DNA from: Kwoniella dejecticola CBS 10117
Lineage: Eukaryota; Basidiomycota; Tremellomycetes; Tremellales; Cryptococcaceae
Direction: 5' to 3'
NCBI RefSeq assembly: GCF_000512565.2
Contig: NC_089309.1
Span: forward strand, 310,001-374,000
DNA length: 64,000 bases
In this document: piece by piece, positions 1 to 9,618 of the stretch
Layout of the letters: every line of letters begins with the position of its first letter
How positions within the stretch are numbered: position 1 is the stretch's first letter
Notes under the pieces: model-generated
Told to the model about the DNA's origin: nothing
The model's database searches: none
The model's input: the letters and a program-made list of their open reading frames with translations, nothing else
Made by a program: the position numbers and the translations under genes

Positions 1-1622
1 ACAAGAAGCAGAATCCAGAGGAGAGTGTTGGGAAGGTGGCTGCACGCTTCCAAGTGCCAAAATTGACTTTTCATGATCGCTTGAAGGAGGTCCATGCCCC
101 CAGGGGTGAAAATGCAAAGCGACATCTCTCCCTTCAACAAGAGGCCTCTCTCATCAAAACAATCAATGACTATGCTAGCAGAGGGACCTACCTGACACCC
201 TCTCATGTTAGACAGCTCGCTCAAGCACTGTCTGAGGAAGATATAGGGCGGAATTGGGCAAGCGCTTTTGTTAGAAGACATAAAGGAGATCTGTCTTCAA
301 GATATGTGAAGGTTCAGGAGGCTGCAAAGTTCAAGGCGAACACTATTGAGAAGAGGAAGCTGTTCTACTCCATTGTGAGTGTCTCTTGACGCTTTCCAAT
401 AGAGATCAGACAAGGGAAGGTGTTTGCTGACCTTACTCAGATCAAAGATGCTTTTGATGACTATCACTACCTCTCGACCAACATCTACAATATGGATGAG
501 GCCCCTTTTCACATGTCTACTAACCGAAAGGCCAGGAGAGTCGCTCCAGACAACTGCTCAGCTGTTCCCCAAGCCGCTCTAGCCAACGATCTGCACATCA
601 CGGTGGTAGCCACAATCTCCACCTCCGACACACCTGTACCGCCTTTCCTCATCTATCCTGGCGAGAACATGTTACAGGAAGTTGCCAAGATTAGGGATGA
701 GAAGCCCCTCTTGAAGGCCATGACAACGCACAGCGGCTACAACAACAGTTTTGTCATGATGAGATGGTTAGAAGAGGTCTTTGATCCCTATAGCAAAGAG
801 AGGGCGAGAGGAAGGAGAAGGGTGTTATTTCTGGATGGACATGGATGTCACGATGGGGTGGACTTCTTAGAAGCATGCTGGGCTCGAAACATTGTGTGTA
901 TCTTCCTTCCTGCGCATACAACCAACCTCTTTCAACCGCTGGACGTCAATTTCTTCAACACACTCAAACTTTGATATCACCAGCAAGTGGATGATTACCA
1001 GCTGGGTTCAAATTGCTCCAGAGTGAACCAATACTACTTCTGGCAATGGTTCCAACGTTCCTGGGCCCAAACAGCCAATTCCCATCAGATTAGATTGGCC
1101 TGGAGGCGCTCAGGATTGTACCCCCTCAATGAAACCACAATGTGCCCTCAAATTGAAATGACTCCGCCTCCCCAGGAGCTCTACAACAAACCTGATACTC
1201 CTACCAACATCAGGACATTGAAAGCTTTAGACAGGACTGTTCGAAGAGGAGAGATCGATGGCAAGATGGCGTACAATAAGACCAAAAGGGCGTTGGAGAA
1301 AAGCTTTTCAGATGAAGTGTTGATTCAAGAGGTCACCAGGAGGCAACAGGCAGCGGCGGCGTTGGATAGACAGGTAGAATCTATTGGCAAGCGCACCAGG
1401 TATCCTAATGGCAAGGTTTTCTGTCCCAACTTTGCTGAAGAACACCCTGAGGAGCTTCAAGCAATGAGAGATAGGGATGAGAAGAACAGGAAGAAGAAAG
1501 CGCCCAGAAAAGCTCAGCGCCAAGCCCCCAAGCAAGCAGCTCGCAGGAAAACAAAGAAGAGACCCTCCCCACTACCTGTGCGAAATATCAGGTCAACAGC
1601 TGTCCTGGATCTCGAGGAATAG
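1..1622 (+). pseudogene. Pogo/Tigger-type DDE transposase, 5' end outside window, two in-frame stops
   Basis: One reading frame runs from the window edge to 1622. It encodes a CENP-B/pogo-like helix-turn-helix region (around VPKLTFHDRLKEV and the RNWASAFVRRH stretch), then a DDE catalytic core. The first Asp lies in YNMDEAPF, the second in VLFLDGHGCHD, and the third in LFQPLDV, 35 residues after the second, a DD35D spacing typical of pogo-like elements. A Lys/Arg-rich tail closes the protein. Two TGA codons interrupt the same frame, at 387-389 and 972-974, with the frame resuming unchanged after each. Both could be CGA-to-TGA changes. The first might instead sit in a short intron starting with GTGAGT at 375, but no acceptor fits well. 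Terminal repeats were not identified, and the 5' end lies beyond the window. The family call is firm; whether the copy is dead is likely but not proven. Confidence 0.82.
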
Positions 1623-2837
1623 CATGAAATGGACTGAAAATGCATGTTTGATATACTGTCCGAGATGACCGAGCGTCCGAGTGGACCGTGCAGACGAGTA
1701 CGGTCCTCCATCCTGGGGCTTTTCCGCATTGGTAACGCCGTGTTCCGCGTTCTCGTCCATTCTGAGGCAAGGACAGTCACCTCCAGTGCCTGGTCGCTGA
1801 GTGTAGTAGAAGGTACCGATGAGCTCCTTTGGCTCGTAAGTGTTAAGATCGAAGAAGCGGGCTGTACTCGAATCCGCAGAGTAGACGTAATTTCCAGGAC
1901 AGATACCCAAGGGATGTTTCGAAATCGGAACCCTATCATAATTGGCCGTGACGATGGACTGTACTTCAATCTTACGGTTCTTCTCTCGCTCGCAGACATC
2001 ATGGGGTTCTTCAACTCGTATCACGTCCCCTGAAAGGATCCCTCTCAAAAAATCAGAGGCCCATGTAGATTTATTAAGAGCGGTAATATTGGGTGGGTCG
2101 CTGGTAATGGACTCGACTCTGAAACTACTGTTCTTATCATGCGTTCCTCTGAGGGGTTTTACTTTCATTTTGTAGCTTGCCGCTCCACTCTTGAAAGCTT
2201 GAGACTTTCGAAAAGCCACTTCTTGAGGTGATTGCACTCGCCCCGTGTACTTGGTGATAGTAGTGGCGAAGCCGCTGTTTGTAGGTGTCATCGCACCAGG
2301 GGTGACGGAGCCGAATATAGACGTAGTAGGGGTGTTCATTCCGGTGGATCCAAAATCGGGGAAGTCATTTTCCGCTTGAATTCCTGTAAAGCGAGCAGCC
2401 CGATCAGGCTGTCACCCGTCGGATCGGTTATTGTGGCAAGCGGTAATCACACCACGGGCTTGTCCCGCGGTAGTGAGACAGTCGTTCTCGCCAATCAGTG
2501 CTGTTCTTCGAACTGAATTATAGATATCAAGATCCGCGTACACGGCGAGGTAGGGTCCATTCATGAACTTTCTTCTGGATTCACGGTCGGTGACTTCCAG
2601 CGGATATTCACGTCCACCGTGACTGTTTTGGATTTTGCTCAGCTGGAAGAGTTTCCCGTCACTGAGCTGCTTTTGCAGATCATTGAACATCTCTGCCGAT
2701 GAGCTCGGACAGGCTTCTGTTAGTTGTGTGATTTGGAAGGTGGCAGTATGGATTTCATCGTGGTATCTTGCACCCCTGAAGTCCAATGCGACGCCGACTG
2801 ACTCCTGAGAGTCAAGCATACTTTTCGTGAGTGGCAT
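1593..2837 (-). CDS. Hypothetical protein, two exons
   Basis: I do not recognise this protein. The best model starts with ATG at 2837, uses exon 2837-2453, a 69-nt intron (2452-2384, GTGTGA...ACAG), and exon 2383-1593, giving about 391 residues in one consistent frame. The sequence is soluble-looking with no signal peptide or membrane segment. It contains a segment rich in charged residues (VEEPHDVCEREKNRKIEV) and a Thr/Ser/Gly-rich linker just after the splice junction. The last ~45 residues look less protein-like, and the stop falls 30 bp inside the end of the convergent transposase frame. The 3' end may therefore have been altered by the transposon insertion, or an unseen 3' intron may exist. 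Exon 1 and most of exon 2 are supported by uninterrupted coding over 1.2 kb. Confidence 0.5.
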
Positions 2838-3197
2838 GTTGGGGTCGTACTCTAGCTATCGCGATTGTGTTCGCAACAACGATTTCGTATGGTGTGGATC
2901 AGCTAATGTAGATAGAGGTTGAGAGAGTAAGTAGTCAGAAGGGTGACAGCGCGCTTGGTGACCACTTTATACTGTATTGTAACTCATGCAGCGTGAACTA
3001 CTCCTAGGCAGTCCCAATGCAGCGGACTTCGTCCCTCCTTTCAGCGCCACGCCTTCCGACGTCAAAGGAGGGGTCAACAGTACGTCATCAAACTTCAGGC
3101 GACGTGGCCGCCCAACGAACGGATGGGATAGCATAAGTGGTTGTTCCATTGGTTTACTTGCATGGACTCTCCGTGATGCGATGTAGACCCGGTACAT
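2838..3197. other. Intergenic, between hypothetical gene promoter and MRPL20 3' end
   Basis: This stretch holds the promoter of the minus-strand gene starting at 2837 and the downstream region of the minus-strand MRPL20 gene. Short open frames here have no recognisable product. No clear TATA box or repeat was seen. Confidence 0.4.
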
Positions 3198-3945
3198 CTA
3201 CCAGAACTCCTTCCTCTTCTCTGTGACTGCTCGAGCGAGCTTCTTCCTGTAGCCCCAGGTAGCCTTCTGCGCCTCTAGCCCCGTCAACCTCGAAGCCTTT
3301 TGTACAGTTGTTTGCGGTGCGACTCGTGATATCAGGCGGTATTGATCTTGAGGGAGTTGCAAGCTACAGCGGGGTGAATAAGATCAGCAAGAGGAACAGC
3401 GAAAATATTCGTAAGAGAACATATTTGTACAGCATAGATAGTGAAAACGTGGATGTATTAACTCACGCATCACCAATTTGCTTCCTACTTTTCCCCTCCG
3501 CTCGTAAAGCTTGCATCCTCTCAACAACCTCTTCCGTCCAAGTCAGCTCGCCTTCATACGTTCGTCTTCCCTCCAGCTTCGGTGCCTTCTCCTCTCCAGA
3601 CAGACTAATGCTCTTCCCATTCAACCATTGTAAGAGAGGAGGTATGGCGCCGTTCGTATAAGATGGTGCAGAGGGTGGGGGGGAATGGTGGAAAGTCAAC
3701 CCTGTGTCTTCTAACAGAACCGATGACGAGCCCGATGCGGCATTCTGTCGAGGATGTATCTTGGGATCGACGGGATGCGAAGTACCCGATGTAGGTAACG
3801 GTTCTTTCGGAGTATGCGGTGAGTTGAGCTTAGGTATTCTGGGTGGACGAGCTCGATGTAAAACTCCTCGTGTTGAGCCGACTTTCGATATCGTCGGGAG
3901 AGACAGAACCGCTCGGGAGGAAGATGCTAGGATAGGGGCAGCCAT
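3198..3945 (-). CDS. MRPL20: Mitochondrial large-subunit ribosomal protein, MRP-L20 family
   Basis: Component of the mitochondrial 54S ribosomal subunit (MRP-L20 family, yeast Mrpl20/mL58). Two exons: 3945-3467 and 3363-3198, with a 103-nt intron (donor GTGAGT, acceptor GTAG). The spliced product is 214 residues. The N-terminus (MAAPILASSSRAVLSLP) is rich in Ser, Ala and Arg without acidic residues, as expected for a mitochondrial presequence. A Pro/Ser linker follows. The conserved C-terminal part has LTWTEEVVERMQALRAEG, then SRKQIGDA crossing the splice site, then a basic tail ending in EKRKEFW. The pattern 'L..e.ve.m..LRae....rk.i...' followed by a Trp-ending basic tail is characteristic of this family. 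An upstream in-frame ATG exists at 4122, but the 3945 start fits the presequence better. Confidence 0.8.
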
Positions 3946-4777
3946 GGTGAGCAAGTGCTGAGGTAGGAAGACGAAGTCTGAGCTGAGATGTGTTATATCC
4001 TTGCAGTACTGTTCAAGCTGTTGCGAAAGGGCAGCGAGAGCTGTGGACTTTTTGCATGAAACCATGAAACTTGGTTGACAGTCAGTCTGATAATTTTGCC
4101 GCGGCACGTGTCGCTCACCCAAACAGAATCAGGCTGTCAGCAAGAAGCGGAGGATGCCGCCCACCAAACAAGGATGTTTGGTTCAGCCATCTCTGGTCCA
4201 TCTTCGCAGACCAGCATCATATCATACTACCCTTCCATAAACACCCTGATTCATTCATGTTCTCATCTCTCATCTGATATACCTCATCAGATACGATTAG
4301 CCATCTCATAAGGTGACCTGAATATCAACTTGTCATCTTGTCCATCGCCTCATATCAACAAGCTATTTCGAGGATGAGGCCTAAAGTTCCAGATGCTGAG
4401 CACTTACCGCAGCCTATTCTATCCTCAATTCATTTTTCCAGCATGACACTAGTCCAAGGCAAGGTAGCACGAAGGTCGAAAGTGTCGAGATTACTGATGT
4501 CGTTGTCATGGATGCAAATGTTCATGACCACTTTGTTCTTTTCGGTCTCTTGGTTCTGGTCTCCATCATCCGTTGTTTCTGGCAATCATTGACAATTGAC
4601 TAGTCTTGAAGACGGTCTCCTCTCCTCAACTGACAACCTATAATAATCTTCAGGTCTTACTCGCCAGCCGAATCGACCTTACACTCCCTTTCAATCACCA
4701 GCCCAGGCGGCTCTAACAATCGTTTTATCCCCTTTGTCCTCCTCTAGCTCGACATCGACATCGACATCGTAATCAAG
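3946..4777. other. Divergent intergenic region
   Basis: About 830 bp between two divergent genes. Short frames on the plus strand (4071-4592) have no recognisable product and look like chance openings. The last 50 bases before the ATG at 4778 are C/T- and GACATC-rich, as in a tremellomycete 5' leader. Confidence 0.45.
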
Positions 4778-7700
4778 ATGAAGATTCAGAAGACCACCTC
4801 GACATCCCTTCTCCTTCTTCCCTTACTAGCTTCTTCCTCTTTAGCTCTACCAGGTAGAAGGAGGCATCAGTCCTCTTTGTTCAGAAGGATATATGGGAAA
4901 CGTCAGGATGACTCGACAACAGCCAGCGCTTCTCCCTCTGGCGCAGCAGGAGATTCTCATGAACTCTCAGCGGAGGATTTCGTAGCTTCTAGCAGTGCTA
5001 GTGCCAGTGCTGTAGCTTCGGGCTCAGCTCCTTCGTCTGCGGAAACTTCAGCAACAGCTTCCTATACAGGTATAGGAGTTGCTCCTTCGTCTTCCGCTGC
5101 AGCTTCTACTTCAGGCGTAGTGACAGACACAAATGGGTTATCGCCGTACGACGAATCTAATTCGAATTCAACTACCGGTACTCAAAATACCAACTCAGGG
5201 TATGATACCATCAACCCGAACCCCGGCAATGTCACAGATGAATACCTCTCATCATTACTGGGAAATGCCAAGGGATATGAGACTTTGACGTATTCGGTAT
5301 ACACCCCAGTGACGGAGACAGTGACCAACCATCAGACGGCGACCGTCACCTCGACGGCTCAAGGTGCAGGATCGACGGATGGAAGTGGTGGATATATGGA
5401 TGAGATTCAGAAAGCGGCGGAGAGTTATGCAAATGCGAATATCGGTGGATATCTGCCTACGATCACTCTAGAGGTTGTGCTGGAGCCTACTCAGGTGAGT
5501 TTTCTATCATTCGTAATTGTATGAAATTTTTGTGTCTGCGCAGTTGGAAGAGCGGAGGAAAGAAGAAGAACAATGAAATAGCAAAGTAGTAGTAACCAGC
5601 CAGATGGGACAGGAACTATGGCTTAAAATTGACAATCATGGATTCAAGAGATGTCGCTTAGACGCTACGACACAAGCGCGGTTGGGCTTCTAGAGATGAG
5701 ATTGTGCGAGAAGTTATGCTGAAACGACGTGTTGACACAGGAAGCAGACGGTACATGGGACTACGTAGTACACATCGGAGCCGACGGTACCGCTACCGCC
5801 TCGCCTACTTTCTACTCATCTACTCTCCCTGCTCCGACCGCCGGATCAAGCTATAGCGGTGGATCTGGATCCGGATCCAGCTCATCGGACGATGATGGAG
5901 GTAATGACGAAGCGTACTCCTACTCCAGTGGACCAATCACTACTTCCGCGGATCTCAGCGCTCCTTCAGCCACGTCTACCGCCATTGCCGGATCTACGGG
6001 TTCCAGCTCGATCAACATTGCTTCTATTACCGCAGCGGCCAACGCTCAAGCTACCAACCCGTACTTGCAATCCGCTTCGAATATCTACGTACCCATCTCT
6101 ACCGCTTCTCCCACTGCCACTGCAGCTACTACTGGTGCCGCAACTTCAGGATCAGATACGTCGTCTTCGGTTGACGGACAGACCTCCTCCTCTTCGGGAG
6201 GGGACGAGTCTTCCGCTTCATCCGGAGATACTACTTCCGCATCTGATTCTGATTCCAGCTCCAGCTCCGGTAGCAGTGACAGTGATAGCTCGTCCTCGCC
6301 GGATTATTCTGTACCTGGACACACAACTTCCAACTTCGATAACGGTTCAAGCGATGGTACCGATTCCGGCTCAAGCACTTCTTCAGGCGAAAGCTCATCT
6401 TCGACTGGTGTGCCAGGACACGAGACCTCTTTCGGTGGTTCTTCTCCTTCGGATGATTCCTCTTCTTCTGCCGATTCTAGTGCTGGTTCATCCGATTCTA
6501 CTCCTTCCTCCCCAGCCGATGAAAGCTCTTCGACTGCCACCGCTCCTTATCCTGTATGGTACGGTGGTTCAGGCGATTCTGATTCCGCTTCTGCTGGTTC
6601 TCCTGCTTCCGCCTCTACCTCTACTTCTCAAGCTGAGGCTGCTCAGACTACCGCTCCTTTCCCTATCTGGTACGGCGGATCAGATACGGGATCAGGATCA
6701 AGCAACGACTCCTCGAGTCCGAATACCAACTCTTCTATCCCCATCGTAAACGGAACTCAACCGTACATCAACGGATCTCTCCCTCTCAACGGTACGAATC
6801 CGACTGGAAACTATACCGCCCCAAACAATGGTAGCGCTCCCATCAATGGAAATGCGACTGTACCTATCGTAAACGCCACTGCCCCTATCACTGCTGCCAT
6901 CTCTGCGTCTCAATCAATGGAGTCGCCTTCTGCTACTGCCAGTGCTTCCGCTTCTCCTGCTCCTTCAGCAATGGATTCCGGATCATACGGTCAACCTTCC
7001 CCATCCGCCACTTCAGCCGCTGTCCGTCCATCAGCTGTGGACTCAGGATCATTCGGTCAACCTTTACCCTCAGCCACCGATGTTACTGCCTCAGCAGCTG
7101 AATCCGGCTCTTTCGGCGAACCCTCTCCTTCCGTTTCCGCTTCTTCCGTTGACCCAGCTATGACCTCCTCTGCCTCATCTTTCGATCCCACTTCAGCCTC
7201 TTCAGCCGGTGATTTGGTCATTCCTTCAGCAAGCAGCTCGGGCTCTTTCGGTGAAGCCTCCCCTTCATCCTCTGCATCTTCTGCATCTTCTTCATCCGTC
7301 TCCTCCTCGAGTGAATCGACAGACCCCACCGAATCAGCTACATCCACGTCATCCTCCGCTGAAGCTTCTATAACCTCCTCCCCTGCGGCAACCTCGACCG
7401 TCTCAGTAGAGGAGAACGAGAATGGTATCGCCACTGAATCCGTGACTTCATGGACCACCGTGGACGTGACTATGACACTCACCGCTTCCGCCTCTTCGAC
7501 CGCGTCCGCGTCCGCTACAGCCTCATCAACAGCTTCTGCATTAGGTAATGTCAACCTTGCTGAACCCTCCTCCGCTGAGTCAGCATCAGGTTCGTTTGAC
7601 CCCACATCAGCAGCCAGCGATTTCGCTTATCCCCCTCCGACTGAAACAGCTGCGGCGACCTCTTCCTCTTCAACATCTGAGGAGATGGTTCCGACCGCTT

Positions 7701-7915
7701 CGGCTACTTCCTCCGAGAGTGAAGTGGAAGAAACAGCTTCAGTCTCCTCAACTTCCACTGCTTCGGCGCCAGAAGCTACCGAGACCGACTGTGATGAGTC
7801 TGAGACTGGATTCGGATCTGATTTGGAAGCGAGGGATCTCGAGGTGAATGATGAGTATGAGATTGTTTGGGTGGACGAGGAGGATCTACAGCCTGAATGG
7901 GAGATTTTGCAGTAG
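4778..7915 (+). CDS. Large Ser/Ala/Thr-rich secreted or cell-wall protein
   Basis: Two exons, 4778-5494 and 5741-7915, joined across a 246-nt intron (GTGAGT...ACACAG), giving 963 residues. The N-terminus (MKIQKTTSTSLLLLPLLASS) is a clear signal peptide. It is followed by a basic stretch with a Lys-Arg pair (YGKR|QDD) that could be a Kex2-type processing site. The mature part is dominated by Ser, Ala, Thr and Asp, with many potential N-glycosylation sites in the NGT/NGS-rich centre. Several modules recur: APYPVWYGGSG and APFPIWYGGSD, VPGHTTS and VPGHETS, and four or more GS(F/Y)G(Q/E)PSPS-type units. The C-terminus is acidic (DEYEIVWVDEEDLQPEWEIL) and has no GPI-like hydrophobic tail. A role in the cell wall or extracellular matrix is inferred from composition only; no catalytic domain was recognised. 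Confidence 0.75.
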
Positions 7916-8258
7916 TCATGTCGTTACTTAGCAAAAATCCCTTTTTCCTTCTGCAACACTCAATTCTTTTTCGAATTTGTTGTGGTTTTTTTTTCCGCCC
8001 TTACAATGCTGCGCTTCTTAGATAAAGTTGATAGCCCAGGAACCGCTTTTTTCGATTTCCGCATACATATAAGGACTTTTACGATTGATATCTCTTTATA
8101 GTTTTTGAAGTATAAGAGAAGAACGGAATGTTCGTAATTATGGATGACTCTGGTAGTCAAGTGAGATTTATCTGTTGTGTAGCAAAAGTGAGGCTCGGTC
8201 ACAACGTGTGGCAACGAAAGCAATCGCATGAGTTAAGCATACCATACTTTTCCAGGAC
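7916..8258. other. 3' intergenic region
   Basis: Downstream region of the Ser-rich protein gene. Contains T-rich runs near 7985-7995 that may belong to its 3' UTR. No gene is supported. Confidence 0.4.
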
Positions 8259-8750
8259 AAAAAGGTGGGGACCCTTTATCGTTCTTTGAATCGAACACGA
8301 GCCTTAAGAGCACTCGTGTTTGCCACAACACCAGAGTTGTAGCACCCAGCTCCCACCCCGCTGCATTACAGGGGAGTGGGCCATTTCTTTGCCCCTAAGA
8401 TGACCACAAAGTGAGGATCGGAGATCGACACTTCAGATTTGAGGATAATCTTCCAGAACAAAAAGGTGGGGACCCTTCCTCGTTTCATGAATCGAACACA
8501 AGCCTTAAGAGCACTCGTGTCTGCCACAACAGCCTTGTTGTGACACCCAGCTCCCACGCCCCTGCATCACAGGACGCGGGGCAGTCTGTTTGCGCTTCAA
8601 GGGATCTAAGGGAGAGGGACTTGTTTCAAGGGTTGATCGATTTCAAGCATGACCTAAAAGTACAACAAAAAGGTGAGGACCCTTTCGTACCAGAATCGAA
8701 CGCAAGCCTCAAGAGCACCCGCATCCGTAGGGTGTGTGTCATTTTCATGA
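8259..8750 (-). repeat. Three tandem ~200-bp units with tRNA-like B box and oligo-T end
   Basis: Three similar units begin at about 8259, 8460 and 8667. Read on the minus strand, each has a GTTCGATTC block (complements of 8288-8296, 8489-8497 and 8693-8701) matching the core of a pol III B box. About 25 bases further on is GGGTCC(C/T)CACC followed directly by TTTTT, a pol III terminator. B boxes are 201 and 204 bases apart. Units 1 and 2 are very similar; unit 3 has diverged. Units 1 and 2 also share a short stem (ACACGAG/CTCGTGT type) around TTAAG. No full tRNA cloverleaf can be folded: the T stem and acceptor stem do not pair. This suggests a tRNA-derived SINE-like repeat or decayed tRNA copies rather than working tRNA genes. 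Confidence 0.55.
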
Positions 8751-9618
8751 CAAGCCCAATCCCCAACCACCCCAACGATGGCCGGGGATGCCATCGGGCC
8801 ACTTTCCCCATTCATATGTTTTACCGGTGCGTCAACATTTGTTAGTCCGGCAGACATCTATTTGCTTAGAAGCCTTCTGACTATTGCTTAGGGAACGAGC
8901 ATAGTTGACTTGTGGAGCTCATCAATATGCGGGTGTGGCTGTTCGGTCTCGGATGTGACAGAATATGAACGGGCCAAACAAGTGGATTATTTAGTGTACA
9001 TGCTCAATGTATGGGTTCTCGATCTACCTCCATAAGCCTTTTTCTACGATCTATGCTATATACATATAACGTCTAACATACCGACTGTATGGGACTCTGA
9101 GTACTCATCAGCTGCTCATGGACATGAACCCAATGACAGTCGCGATGATGATGCTACGTAGAGAGCGGGTTGGAATTGAATGCTGAATCGCCGAGAGAGG
9201 CGCCACCAAATGTGAATCATCATCTTGTTTGATCGCAACTAGCCTGATTTCTATCCCTAGCACCTCTGTCGTTTGGTCAAAGTCAAGGTCATCGAGCATC
9301 GACTGCATAAAAATCATACAAACGAGGCAACTGAGATGAGCACATGCTGCGAAGCACTGACACCCGACTAGCAATCACATATAAAGGGATCTATGGTGCA
9401 AAGTGGAGGTCGTCCGGTGGACTCGTGCATAGCGGCCTAAGCGCTCGAGTGCTCATGCACTTCCTGAAAGTGTGTATTTCTTGCAGTACCTCCTTTCATA
9501 CACCCCTCACCACCAGCATGCATACCACACACAGTACTTCTCTCCATCCAAGATCATGTAAGTCGTGGATGACCAGCAGCTCGATGCTGTCCGGCAGAAG
9601 TAGTCCAGCTATAGCAAA
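8751..9618. other. Intergenic region upstream of zinc-finger gene
   Basis: About 870 bp. The first part continues the decayed end of the repeat array. The last ~250 bases are the presumed promoter and leader of the gene at 9619. Open frames here are not convincing. Confidence 0.4.

Noticed and set aside
1644..2516. Plus-strand frames opposite the hypothetical gene
   Set aside because: Shadow frames of the minus-strand exons, with no recognisable product or starts with leaders.
5859..7847. Long plus- and minus-strand frames (296, 182, 99 codons) overlapping the Ser-rich protein
   Set aside because: They are Leu/Pro/Arg- or Glu/Val/Ala-rich translations of TCN/GCN codon runs in other frames; the Ser-rich frame has the signal peptide and splice sites.
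8259..8750. Functional tRNA genes
   Set aside because: B box and T-run are present but no cloverleaf can be drawn; T stem and acceptor stem do not pair.
8366..8857. Several short frames on both strands over the ~200-bp repeats
   Set aside because: They repeat the same meaningless peptide in each unit and follow the repeat structure, not coding constraint.
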